From JAJRRH01 sp047638815 (GTDB lineage: Bacteria; Bacteroidota; Bacteroidia; Flavobacteriales_D; JABDKJ01), in the NCBI GenBank assembly GCA_047638815.1, contig JBLIMR010000007.1, positions 1-64,000 on the forward strand: a stretch of DNA of 64,000 nucleotides, read 5' to 3'. Below the pieces are notes generated by a model. The model ran no database searches and was not told where the DNA came from. It worked only from the letters and a program-made list of their open reading frames with translations. Below, in pieces: positions 1 to 8,058 of this stretch. Numbering within the stretch: the stretch's first letter is position 1; every line of letters begins with the position of its first letter. The position numbers were made by a program, and so were the translations under genes.

Positions 1-691
1 TAATTTGACCACTATCAATAGCGGCATATTGATACCATGAGGCGTCATTGACAGTTCCTTCGTTAAAACATAAATCAATGCCACCGTTAAATCCATTTAA
101 AGGACCTGAATCGGTGTACATTCCTACATCAATTGGTGTTGCAGTCTCACAAATCTCATTCGAGACAATAGTAGGTTGGTCGATACCTGTTACACACGTT
201 TGATCCATGGCAAAAACTTGGGTGGAATTGTCATCAATGAATATAACTGTTCCAGTGTTTCCGCCATCATATTCCCAAGCAATGCCTGACATTAGAAGGG
301 ATTGATCTTGAATAGGAAAATCTAGTGTCGCTAAATATGTCGGAGTGCTAATTTGTTTTATTTGTACTCCTGGACCATCCAAGAGTGCAATGTTCAAGGA
401 GTACAATCCAGGCTCCAATTCTACAATTGTAGGCAGACTATAATTAGGTTCTTCTATGTTAGCGTTGATAATTGTAGGCAGACCAAGAGCACCAGGAGCA
501 GTGGAAAAAACCAATTGGGAGGAACCCAATAGAAATTCCTCATTTGTATACATTTCTATATCCAATACATAATGGGTTGCAGTATTAGACAATTCGTTGA
601 GTTGCAAACAGAAAGTTTGAGCTATGGATACAGAAATACCAGAACTAAGGCTTAGAATTAAAAGCCAAAATTTAATAGAAGCTAAATTCAC
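1..691 (-). CDS. Secreted protein, C-terminus beyond window edge (partial)
   Basis: The first 230 residues of a longer protein that runs off the left edge. The reading frame starts at a GTG at 691; no ATG lies between it and an upstream in-frame stop. A hydrophobic leader ends near residue 24 (SVSIAQ), so export is likely. Residues 30-120 look like a beta-sandwich of the sort found in Bacteroidota surface proteins. From about residue 180 a second module begins (ICETATPIDVGMYTDSGP, then a cysteine and ASWYQYAA). Spaced cysteines of this kind occur in T9SS cargo, but the sorting domain would lie outside the window. Function unknown. Secretion is well supported; T9SS cargo status is inference. 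Confidence 0.7.
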   Translation of the reverse strand, partial: MNLASIKFWLLILSLSSGISVSIAQTFCLQLNELSNTATHYVLDIEMYTNEEFLLGSSQLVFSTAPGALGLPTIINANIEEPNYSLPTIVELEPGLYSLNIALLDGPGVQIKQISTPTYLATLDFPIQDQSLLMSGIAWEYDGGNTGTVIFIDDNSTQVFAMDQTCVTGIDQPTIVSNEICETATPIDVGMYTDSGPLNGFNGGIDLCFNEGTVNDASWYQYAAIDSGQI

Positions 692-1194
692 TTTAATTTT
701 ATTTTATTCATCGACTGATTATTAAATTGACGTAGACAATTTAAGTCAGCATTTATTTCATCCATCATAGGGGAACAACGTGTTTCTATGAATGGATTAC
801 AAGATTGTTAGTATTATTAGGCTATATGAGTACAAGTTACATAAAAGTTGAATTGCACGAAAGTTTATGATCAATATTTGATGATGCAGCATAATCAAAC
901 TGTAAAGCTCAGATAATCTGTGCAATACGATGCTGAAGTTTGGTAAGACAGTAGAATGTCTGTTGATTCAGAAGTTCTTGTGTTCAGATTTTAGTCGGTT
1001 TATACAGCTAATGTCTGTAAATGAATATGGTATGTTGTCTCCGTTTTGACCTGTTATTTCATGAATCCTTGACGAAATAGTGCTGCTATTAATGTTCAGT
1101 GATCTATGGAGCAAGGTTCTATTTCATTAATATTCTTTTTAGACAGTTTTCTCATCCATTGGATCTATTGGTGAATTCGCAACCTAACGGTAAC
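692..1194. other. Gene-free interval, about 500 bases
   Basis: I find no open frame longer than about 15 codons that looks coding, no RNA gene and no repeat. It separates the leftward secreted-protein gene from the end of the tRNA-Glu/rpsT unit and presumably holds the promoter of the former. No good TAnnTTTG box is visible close to 691. Confidence 0.5.
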
Positions 1195-1228
1195 AAAAAA
1201 GGCCCTAACTCGATGAGTTAAGACCTTT
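1195..1228 (-). terminator. Intrinsic terminator of tRNA-Glu/rpsT
   Basis: Read on the minus strand, a stem of about 13 base pairs with two mismatches (AAGGTCTTAACTC / GAGTTAGGGCCTT) closes a three-base loop and runs into six T residues. It starts 19 bases past the rpsT stop codon. Confidence 0.8.
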
Positions 1229-1247
1229 TCAATTTCTTAAGACAACA

Positions 1248-1502
1248 TTATTTCAAAGAAGAAACGTGCTTGGTAAACTGTGATTTCAAGTTTGCAGCTT
1301 TGTTCTTGTGAAAGATGTTTCTTTTAACCAAACGATCTACAGCAGATACTAATCCAGGGAATAATTTAGCGGCATCTGTTTTCTTTTCAGTTGCTCTAAA
1401 CGCCTTGATAGCATTTCTTACAGTCTTGTGATTGTACTTGTTTCTTACCGCTCTAGGAGCAGTTGAACGTATTCTTTTCTTTGTTGACTTATGATTTGCC
1501 AT
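1248..1502 (-). CDS. rpsT: 30S ribosomal protein S20
   Basis: An 84-residue basic protein with the S20 pattern: MANHKSTKKRIRS at the N-terminus, a long helical stretch (NAIKAFRATEKK), and LVKRNIFHKNKAANLKSQ near the end. S20 binds the 5' domain of 16S rRNA early in small-subunit assembly. The ATG at 1502 is chosen because the family begins exactly here; an upstream extension would run through the tRNA gene. It lies 17 bases downstream of tRNA-Glu on the same strand and is followed by a strong terminator, so the two are probably made as one transcript and separated by tRNA processing. Confidence 0.96.
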   Translation of the reverse strand: MANHKSTKKRIRSTAPRAVRNKYNHKTVRNAIKAFRATEKKTDAAKLFPGLVSAVDRLVKRNIFHKNKAANLKSQFTKHVSSLK

Positions 1503-1519
1503 AATTTCAATTTTAATAG

Positions 1520-1591
1520 TAGCCCGTAGGAGAATCGAACTCCTGTTGCATGGATGAAAACCATGAGTCCTAACCACTAGACGAACGGGCC
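1520..1591 (-). tRNA. tRNA-Glu (anticodon UUC)
   Basis: The minus strand folds into a full cloverleaf. The acceptor arms are GGCCCGT and ACGGGCT, with a G-U first pair. The anticodon stem CATGG/CCATG encloses the loop TTTTCAT, giving anticodon TTC. The T arm is AGGAG-TTCGATT-CTCCT. CCA is not encoded. A consensus promoter lies 28 bases upstream and rpsT follows directly. Confidence 0.95.
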
Positions 1592-1618
1592 ATTGTGTTC
1601 TCTAATTTTTAAGGATTG

Positions 1619-1648
1619 CAAATGTAGAATTTTTATTTATTCTGTCAA
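1619..1648 (-). promoter_or_regulatory. Promoter of tRNA-Glu/rpsT
   Basis: A perfect Bacteroidota housekeeping promoter on the minus strand: TTG at 1648-1646, a 19-base spacer, then TACATTTG at 1626-1619. Transcription should start about 20 bases before the mature tRNA. Confidence 0.75.
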
Positions 1649-1769
1649 AATATTGCTCTCATTTTTATTTACAAAATTTAAGGTCTTGATAAATGATATA
1701 TATCTGCTTGGAAAACTGTTAATTTAGCATCGAAAATATACTACTTAACTAGCTGGAAATCAATGCGAA

Positions 1770-2471
1770 TCAAGCAATAGGTCCTTTCGACTCATCACTA
1801 AACTGAAAGCCCAATCTTTTACCAGTTTTAATCTGAAGACTGGCGCCTTTTTCCATAATTTCTCCCACAGTCACCATATTGACCTCGTTGTATGGTGGAA
1901 CATGTAGGTTGAAATCAAGAGTATACATCAAACAGGTGTTGATGATTTCCACCCAATTTTTCTTTGTCATCTTGCTATTCACAAAGTCATTAAATCTATA
2001 TCCGAGCTCTTTTTTCCCCTCTGCGAAGTAATGATCTTCCTTGTTAATGAAGAGTCGGGCAATCAAATACCCCAAATCGTTATATCTATTGTAGTCGAAT
2101 GAATCATTTAGAAAATTATAAATATTGATTGTCCCTACAAAGGCATTGTTTTTATTCTCTTTTACGTACGATGATTGCCAAATGTGATGACCAGGTTCAA
2201 AAGAAAAAACATTACTATGCATTTGAAACACCAAGATGTCACCGGCAACAATAAGATGAACTTCAGCTTTGCTCTTTTCAACATACTTAACTCTTATTCG
2301 TTCATCATGACCTTGAATGTCTGCTTTAAGATTTTCAGCATATTCCTTGAGAACTGACTTTAAATCCTCAAATTGTCGTATGATGTTCTCATAAACGTCA
2401 CGCTTAAGGCATGATCTATTTTTGATCATACTTAACAACTCCTGATCTTCACTGTTTTCTTCTTCTTTCAT
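1770..2471 (-). CDS. Conserved-looking hypothetical protein
   Basis: A soluble protein of 233 residues that I do not recognise. There is no signal peptide and no membrane segment. The first 75 residues are charged and probably helical (LLSMIKNRSCLKRDVYENI and onward). The central part is rich in aromatic residues (SNVFSFEPGHHIWQSSYV; NIYNFLNDSFDYNRYNDLG). The C-terminal part (NMVTVGEIMEKGASLQIKTG) looks like a mixed alpha/beta tail. It starts at an ATG and stands 72 bases downstream of proS on the same strand, so it may be co-transcribed with it. Codon use and the intact frame argue that it is a real gene. Function unknown. Confidence 0.75.
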   Translation of the reverse strand: MKEEENSEDQELLSMIKNRSCLKRDVYENIIRQFEDLKSVLKEYAENLKADIQGHDERIRVKYVEKSKAEVHLIVAGDILVFQMHSNVFSFEPGHHIWQSSYVKENKNNAFVGTINIYNFLNDSFDYNRYNDLGYLIARLFINKEDHYFAEGKKELGYRFNDFVNSKMTKKNWVEIINTCLMYTLDFNLHVPPYNEVNMVTVGEIMEKGASLQIKTGKRLGFQFSDESKGPIA

Positions 2472-2543
2472 ATAATCGATTTCAAACCGTTTTGCGGAAA
2501 TTTCTTAGATGATAAACTTAAATGTCCCATGCCCTGTATGCCA

Positions 2544-4022
2544 TTAATACGCCAAAGCAAACATCACTTTTCTTTTTGACGGCTTCCCAGTTACCATGCA
2601 GTTTCCTTCTTCAAACGGACCATCAAAAGGCATGTTCCTAATTGTGGCTTTAGTATCATTTGATATTTTATCTTCTGTTTCCTCCGTGCCATCCCAATGT
2701 GCAAATACAAAGCCACCTTTCTCTTTTATAACTTTTTTAAACTCATCATAACTATCGACATGAGTTGTGTTTTCTTCTTGACGCTTCTTAGCACGACTGT
2801 ACAGATTATCTTGAATCTCCACCATCAAAGAGGATACTTTTTCAGTGACATTTTCAAGAGATATCAATTCCTTCTCCTTTGTGTCTCTTCTTGCTATTTC
2901 CACAGTCCCATTAGCTAGATCTCTTGGGCCAATGGCAATTCTTACAGGAATTCCCTTTAACTCATATTCTGCAAATTTCCATCCTGGCTTTCTGTTATCA
3001 GAATCATCAAACTTCACCGATATACCTTTTGACTTGAGATCTGCTACAATAGTTTGAGCAGTCTCAGAAATCATTTTTAATTCTTCCTCTCCTCTATATA
3101 TTGGTACGATTACAACCTGTGTAGGTGCTAATTTTGGTGGTATAATCAATCCGTCATCGTCAGAATGAGTCATTATAAGTGCACCCATTAGTCTGGTTGA
3201 TACGCCCCATGAAGTAGCCCATACATGTTCTTGTTTGCCTTCTTTCGTTACATATTTAACATCAAAGGCTTTAGCGAAATTTTGGCCAAGAAAATGCGAG
3301 GTTCCCGCCTGTAACGCCTTTCCATCTTGCATCAATGCTTCAATTGAGTATGTATCATCCGCTCCAGCAAATCGCTCACTTTCTGATTTTACTCCCTTTA
3401 TAACTGGCATAGCCATATATTCTTCAGCAAACTGCGCATAAACCTCCAACATTTGCTTTGTTTCTGCCAATGCTTCATCCTTAGTTGCATGAGCGGTATG
3501 ACCTTCTTGCCATAAAAATTCAGCCGTTCTAAGAAATAATCTCGTCCTCATCTCCCAACGCATAACATTTGCCCATTGATTGATAAGAATTGGCAGATCA
3601 CGATAAGATTGGATCCACCCCTTATAGGTATTCCAGATGATGGCCTCGGAGGTAGGTCTTATGATTAATTCTTCCTCCAATTTTGCATTAGGATCAACAA
3701 TTAATTTACTCTTATCCTCCGGATCACTTTTGAGTCTATAATGAGTTACAACCGCACATTCTTTAGCAAAACCTTCAGCATTTTTTTCTTCGGCTTCAAA
3801 CAAGCTTTTTGGTACCAGCAAAGGGAAGTAAGCATTGACGTGCCCGGTTTCCTTAAACATATCGTCTAGCTGACGTTGTATTTTTTCCCATATTCCATAG
3901 CCATGTGGCTTTATAACCATACAGCCTCTTACCGCTGAATGTTCTGCTAGATCCGCCTTTATTACTAGCTCGTTATACCATTTGGAATAATCGTCTGCCC
4001 TTGATGTCAATTGTTTTCCCAT
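2544..4022 (-). CDS. proS: Prolyl-tRNA synthetase, short archaeal/eukaryotic type
   Basis: Charges tRNA-Pro with proline. At 492 residues it is the short ProS form without the long editing insertion of the E. coli enzyme. Class II motifs are visible: RPTSEAIIW at 122-130, the motif-2 region RWEMRTRLFLRTAEFLWQEG at 155-174, and motif 3 with GVSTRLMGALIMTHSDDDG near 273. An anticodon-binding domain follows (QVVIVPIYRGEEE). The C-terminal zinc-binding-like extension typical of this class ends in a tyrosine. The gene starts at an ATG next to the divergent lipoprotein gene at 4222. In this phylum the short ProS is the usual one. Confidence 0.96.
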   Translation of the reverse strand: MGKQLTSRADDYSKWYNELVIKADLAEHSAVRGCMVIKPHGYGIWEKIQRQLDDMFKETGHVNAYFPLLVPKSLFEAEEKNAEGFAKECAVVTHYRLKSDPEDKSKLIVDPNAKLEEELIIRPTSEAIIWNTYKGWIQSYRDLPILINQWANVMRWEMRTRLFLRTAEFLWQEGHTAHATKDEALAETKQMLEVYAQFAEEYMAMPVIKGVKSESERFAGADDTYSIEALMQDGKALQAGTSHFLGQNFAKAFDVKYVTKEGKQEHVWATSWGVSTRLMGALIMTHSDDDGLIIPPKLAPTQVVIVPIYRGEEELKMISETAQTIVADLKSKGISVKFDDSDNRKPGWKFAEYELKGIPVRIAIGPRDLANGTVEIARRDTKEKELISLENVTEKVSSLMVEIQDNLYSRAKKRQEENTTHVDSYDEFKKVIKEKGGFVFAHWDGTEETEDKISNDTKATIRNMPFDGPFEEGNCMVTGKPSKRKVMFALAY

Positions 4023-4187
4023 TTGTTCTGATAAGATTATCTATTCCTAGATTTATTGTTTGATTATTGGGTATATTTAAACTTTGATATGAACAATTCT
4101 CCCTAATCCTCCATTTTTGGTATGATATTTGGTTTATGTTCAGTGTTCAAAATTAGTAAAATTTGACTCAGTTCCAATTAAACCAAT

Positions 4188-4206
4188 TTTGACAACAATT
4201 GTCAAA
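4188..4206. promoter_or_regulatory. 8-bp inverted repeat upstream of lipoprotein gene
   Basis: TTTGACAA, three bases, then TTGTCAAA: perfect arms centred 25 bases before the ATG at 4222, between divergent proS and the lipoprotein gene. It could be an operator. A role is inference from symmetry and position only. Confidence 0.35.
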
Positions 4207-4221
4207 CTTAAAACATACATT

Positions 4222-5700
4222 ATGAAACAGTCTTTATTTTATTTCGGAGCAATAGCTCTAATGTTTCTTTCTTCTTGTACTAACAGTGAAAGATTAGTCT
4301 CTTACGAGGAAGATGATGTGTATTATTCAACAGCAGACCAAAGAGAACCATTAGCGCCAGTGACTTATAGCAGTGACCCAGGTAATGATCAAGCGTATAA
4401 CAATGACGCTGGTTATGATGACACTAACTATGATGATACAAACTATGATTATCAAACAGATGATAAATCATATGATTCTGAAGGGGACTATTACGATCCT
4501 GAATACACTGAAGCCGATGAAACTTATAAAGACGGTCAAGGCAGAGTAGTAAATAATTATTATGATGAGGACGACTATTTCTTTTATAATAGAATTAGAA
4601 GATTCCATAGACCAAGATCAAGTTTCGCTTATTATTCTCCTTATTATACAGGTTGGGGAAATCCATATAGATTCGGATATTATAATCCAGGATTAGCTTG
4701 GAGCTTTCAATATGGATATGGTTGGAACAACTATGGCTATAATAATTATTACCCATTTGCATCTTCATATTATGGATACCCAAATTATGGATATGGATTT
4801 AATGGAGGGGGATGTCCTTCCCCTTATTATGCGAACAATGGATATTATGGAAATGAGTTTTATGCCAGTACGGGAAATGTAATTTACGGTCAAGTTGATC
4901 CTATGAATGGTAGATCTACCAGAACGAATGCTTTGATAAATAATGGTTCAAACTTAAATGATCTTGCCGATCGAAATAGTCGAGTAAAACCAGCGTCTAA
5001 CAGTCTGGATAAGCCTAATGTAAGGCCAACGGATAAGCCGGTGACTAAACCAAATGTAATGCCTAAAAAGGATGGAGTAAATAAGCCAGCTACTAGACCA
5101 ACGACAAAACCTATTGATTCAAAAGGGGATGCTAGTGCTAAGCCTGCTACTCGGCCAACGACAAGACCTGTTGATTCAAATGGAGGTACTAGTACTAAGC
5201 CTGCTGCTCGGCCAACGACAAGACCTGTTGATTCAAATGGAGGTACTAGCACTAAGCCAGCTGCTCGACCAACGACAAGACCTATTGATTCTAAGGGAGA
5301 AAGTAGAACAAAGCCTAGCACTAGTCCTAAAACAAGTCCAGGGACTAGACCAAACACACGTCCTAGCACGAGACCAAAAACTCGTCCAAGTACAAGTCCT
5401 ACTAATAGACCGTCAACGCGGCCTACCTCGAGACCATCAACAAGATCGGAGAGGACGGCACCGAGAACCTCACCTCAATCGAGACCAACTTCTCGCCCTC
5501 AACCGAGGCCACAGACTAGGCAAAACAGACCTCAACCAAGGCCACAAACACAGACTCAACCGAAGCCTAGAACCCAACCTTCTCCGAGGTCAAGTACTAG
5601 AACTCAAACGAGAACGACACCGTCTAGACCTAAACCAGCTAGAACCACACCATCTAGATCATCAAGTTCTAGTAAAAGTTCTACTGGAAAAAGAAAATAA
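4222..5700 (+). CDS. Surface lipoprotein with Tyr/Gly-rich middle and Pro-Thr-Arg-rich repeat tail
   Basis: A 492-residue lipoprotein. The start is the ATG at 4222, which opens a signal peptide ending in the lipobox LSSC (lipidated Cys19); an earlier in-frame start would bury this signal. Residues 20-95 are acidic (DDTNYDDTNYDYQTDD). Residues 100-250 are rich in Tyr, Gly, Asn and Phe (YGYGWNNYGYNNYYPFASS). From about residue 270 the chain is strongly basic and built of Pro-Thr/Ser-Arg/Lys units (STRPKTRPSTSPTNRPSTRP), including four exact-length 19-residue repeats. No enzyme domain is visible. Similar low-complexity lipoproteins sit beside proS and an OmpP1 gene in flavobacteria, as far as I recall. 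Probably envelope-anchored; function unknown. Confidence 0.85.
   Translation: MKQSLFYFGAIALMFLSSCTNSERLVSYEEDDVYYSTADQREPLAPVTYSSDPGNDQAYNNDAGYDDTNYDDTNYDYQTDDKSYDSEGDYYDPEYTEADETYKDGQGRVVNNYYDEDDYFFYNRIRRFHRPRSSFAYYSPYYTGWGNPYRFGYYNPGLAWSFQYGYGWNNYGYNNYYPFASSYYGYPNYGYGFNGGGCPSPYYANNGYYGNEFYASTGNVIYGQVDPMNGRSTRTNALINNGSNLNDLADRNSRVKPASNSLDKPNVRPTDKPVTKPNVMPKKDGVNKPATRPTTKPIDSKGDASAKPATRPTTRPVDSNGGTSTKPAARPTTRPVDSNGGTSTKPAARPTTRPIDSKGESRTKPSTSPKTSPGTRPNTRPSTRPKTRPSTSPTNRPSTRPTSRPSTRSERTAPRTSPQSRPTSRPQPRPQTRQNRPQPRPQTQTQPKPRTQPSPRSSTRTQTRTTPSRPKPARTTPSRSSSSSKSSTGKRK
5086..5313 (+). repeat. Four tandem 57-bp units inside the lipoprotein gene
   Basis: Units begin at 5086, 5143, 5200 and 5257, each encoding 19 residues of the pattern PATRPTTRPVDSNGGTSTK. 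Units 2 and 3 are nearly identical. The period is a multiple of three, so copy-number change would keep the frame. Confidence 0.9.
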
Positions 5701-5706
5701 TAAAAT

Positions 5707-5741
5707 GGGCAGTTATACAATTTTTAACTGCCTTTTTTTTT
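5707..5741 (+). terminator. Intrinsic terminator after lipoprotein gene
   Basis: GGCAGTTA and TAACTGCC form a perfect 8-bp stem followed by nine T residues. It lies just past the stop at 5700 and ends 25 bases before the OmpP1 start. Confidence 0.85.
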
Positions 5742-5765
5742 CAAAATATTAAATCAATTAATTTC

Positions 5766-7220
5766 ATGAAATACTTGCTCATATTGGCTGGGCTAATGCT
5801 ATCCAACAGCTTTGCTTTTGCCCAAAATTATATTACAGCGTATCAATTGTCATCCACTGAATTTGGAGGAACTTCCAGGTATAATGCCATGGCAGGATCA
5901 TTTGGAGCTCTTGGAGGAGATGTTTCTTCACTCTCACATAATCCTGCAGGTATTGGGTTATTCCGAAGAAGTGAAATATCTGTGACTCCCGCTTTGCAGA
6001 TAAACACTGTTAGTAGTAATTATCTTGGGACCAATTCTGAAGATATTAAGCCAAATGCAAATTTCAATAATTTGGCCTTTGTCTCTTCGAAGAAACTAGA
6101 TGATGATCTATGGAGAAATGTACAGTTCGGTATTGCTTATAACAGAATTAAAGATTTTCACAGCAATGAATCAATAATTGGCAATAATAATGGGACGACA
6201 TTTGCTGATGAATTGGCCAACAGTGCATTTGGAATCCCTATCGATAACTTCGAGTCTTCAGACCCAATTTACGTTTATCCTGCTTGGGAAACTTATGTTT
6301 TTGATTCAACCAATGTGGATTTGGAATACGTTTCAGGATTTACCGGTAATGATGTTAGGCAAGTGTATAATAGAGAAATGACTGGAAGAATAAGTGAGAC
6401 AGCAGTTTCTGTTGGATCCAATTATAATGATCGATTGTACCTCGGAGCAACCATAGGTTTTCAAAGGATAAAATATAGTGAAGAGAGTACATTCTTAGAA
6501 TCGGCAGAATATGAACTAGAGGGTATGCAGTTATCCAGTTATAGATTTATCAAATCGGAAAATGCGGTTGGGGATGGAATCAATCTTAAGTTGGGGGCCA
6601 TTTATAGAGTAAATAATATTGTGAGGGCTGGATTCGCATATCATAGTCCTACTTTCATATCAATGAATTCAAGCACTGAAAGAAGATTTTCCAGTGACCT
6701 TGCTGATGGCCAAGCATTTGGTGAAAATGCACCTACACAAATTAATGAATACAATCTATCGAGCCCCTCAAAGTTGATTGGTAGTTTGGCCTTTATCATT
6801 AATAAAAAGGGCGTCTTGAATGTTGACTATGAATTCGCGGATTACAGCAATATGAAGTTGAGACCGAGTGGCCTAGTTAGTAATGACTTTTCTGAAGATA
6901 ATCAGGATATAAAAACATATTTTCAGTCCACCAATAATGTTAGGGTAGGTGGAGAGGTGAGATTGCAACCATTTAGCTTGAGAGGCGGAGTTGCGTATTA
7001 TGAAAACCCTAATACTGATGGCACATCCCTGTACGCTGCAGATAAATTGTTTTATACGGCAGGTGTTGGATACAAAAGAAATGATACGTACTTGGATTTT
7101 GCTTTCAGGTTAAAAAGTACCAATGAAGACAAATATCTTTATAGCTCTGAATTTTCGGAGCTAACAGAACAAGAGTATACCGGGACAAGCATTTCAGCAA
7201 CTTGGGGTGTAAGATTCTAG
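5766..7220 (+). CDS. OmpP1/FadL/TodX-type outer-membrane transporter
   Basis: A 484-residue outer-membrane beta-barrel of the FadL/OmpP1 family, which moves hydrophobic compounds such as long-chain fatty acids across the outer membrane. A signal peptide (LSNSFAFAQ) is followed by the family's N-terminal pattern: GGTSRYNAMAGSFGALGGD, then SLSHNPAGIGLFRRSE, where NPAG is characteristic. The rest alternates beta-strands and turns and ends in an aromatic residue (SATWGVRF), as expected for Bam-assembled barrels. It lies between two terminators, so it probably has its own promoter or depends on readthrough. Substrate not predictable. Confidence 0.88.
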   Translation: MKYLLILAGLMLSNSFAFAQNYITAYQLSSTEFGGTSRYNAMAGSFGALGGDVSSLSHNPAGIGLFRRSEISVTPALQINTVSSNYLGTNSEDIKPNANFNNLAFVSSKKLDDDLWRNVQFGIAYNRIKDFHSNESIIGNNNGTTFADELANSAFGIPIDNFESSDPIYVYPAWETYVFDSTNVDLEYVSGFTGNDVRQVYNREMTGRISETAVSVGSNYNDRLYLGATIGFQRIKYSEESTFLESAEYELEGMQLSSYRFIKSENAVGDGINLKLGAIYRVNNIVRAGFAYHSPTFISMNSSTERRFSSDLADGQAFGENAPTQINEYNLSSPSKLIGSLAFIINKKGVLNVDYEFADYSNMKLRPSGLVSNDFSEDNQDIKTYFQSTNNVRVGGEVRLQPFSLRGGVAYYENPNTDGTSLYAADKLFYTAGVGYKRNDTYLDFAFRLKSTNEDKYLYSSEFSELTEQEYTGTSISATWGVRF

Positions 7221-7242
7221 ATGCAAACGTATAATTAAGAGC

Positions 7243-7280
7243 AAAAAAAGCCTCGATGAAATATTCATCGGGGCTTTTTA
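7243..7280. terminator. Bidirectional terminator between convergent genes
   Basis: An A tract, then GCCTCGATGAA / TTCATCGGGGC with a three-base loop and one mismatch, then TTTTT. It can serve both the OmpP1 gene from the left and the zinc-ribbon gene from the right. Confidence 0.85.
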
Positions 7281-7300
7281 ATATTATTGAGAAGGAATTT

Positions 7301-8050
7301 TTAAGCTTCCTCTGAAACCTCTTCTTCCTTATTCACCAAGATTCTACCGCAATATTCACAAACGATTATCTTCTTGTACGTTTTAATGTCCAATTGTCTT
7401 TGAGGTGGAATCTTTGAGAAGCATCCTCCGCAAGCATCACGAGTCACATTAACAACAGCCAAACCATTGATCGCACCTCCTCGAATTCTTTGGTAAGCCA
7501 TTAATAATCTTTCTTCTATTTTGCCTTCAGCCTTTTTAGAACTAGATTCAAGCTTGTCCATATCCTTTTTAGTTTCCTTGACGATACCATCAAGCTCAGC
7601 TTGTTTCAGCTCAAGATCCTTCTTTCTATCTTCTAGAACTTCCTTCGTATCTTCTATAGTAACATTTTTGTGTTCTATTTGAACTTCAGCTTCTCTAATT
7701 TTTTTCTCAGCCAATTGAATTTCCAAGTTTTGGTATTCAATCTCTTTGTTCAACGAGTCAAATTCTCTGTTATTTCTAACTTTCTCTTGTTGTTCGTTGT
7801 ACTTTTTGATAAGAGCTTTGGAATCTTTAATAGCATTTTTATGATCTGAAATCTTATCTACTACCTCCTGAACACCTGATTCCATTTTTGCAAGTCGAGT
7901 TTCTAAACCCAAAACATCATCTTCAAGATCCTCTACCTCCATAGGTAATTCACCTCTCAATGTCTTTAACTTGTCAATTTGAGAATCATTTAATTGTAGG
8001 TCCCAAAGTGCATTCAGCTTATCTTCAACTATATTTCCTTTTGCTGCCAT
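7301..8050 (-). CDS. Coiled-coil protein with C4 zinc ribbon (CT398/CdsZ-like)
   Basis: A 249-residue cytoplasmic protein. Residues 20-180 are an almost continuous charged helix (for example LEDRKKDLELKQAELDGI), as in coiled-coil rods. The C-terminus is a zinc ribbon with paired cysteines C207/C210 and C231/C234 (ACGGCFSKIPPQ and IVCEYCGRIL). This is the architecture of the family known as zf-RING_7/CT398, whose role is only partly understood; links to secretion and RNA metabolism have been proposed in other phyla. It begins 8 bases after the Nif3 gene, so the two are surely one operon, a pairing common in Bacteroidota. The C-terminal hairpin terminator is shared with the OmpP1 gene. Confidence 0.88.
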   Translation of the reverse strand: MAAKGNIVEDKLNALWDLQLNDSQIDKLKTLRGELPMEVEDLEDDVLGLETRLAKMESGVQEVVDKISDHKNAIKDSKALIKKYNEQQEKVRNNREFDSLNKEIEYQNLEIQLAEKKIREAEVQIEHKNVTIEDTKEVLEDRKKDLELKQAELDGIVKETKKDMDKLESSSKKAEGKIEERLLMAYQRIRGGAINGLAVVNVTRDACGGCFSKIPPQRQLDIKTYKKIIVCEYCGRILVNKEEEVSEEA

Positions 8051-8058
8051 GATATTTT

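Noticed and set aside
692..1194. Possible mobile-element remnant next to the tRNA gene
   Set aside because: tRNA genes are common integration sites, but there is no integrase, no repeat of the tRNA 3' end and no shift in base composition visible.
5086..5313. Tandem repeats as a possible CRISPR array
   Set aside because: Units abut without unique spacers and translate in one frame inside a gene; no cas genes in the window.
4890..5369. Long open frame opposite the Pro-Thr-Arg lipoprotein tail
   Set aside because: It only mirrors the repeat-rich coding strand (simple Val/Gly/Leu translation); a shadow, not a gene.
5114..5752. Open frame in the second + frame over the same repeats, running past the lipoprotein stop
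   Set aside because: Arises because the 57-bp repeat is open in several frames; composition is low-complexity and it runs through the terminator.
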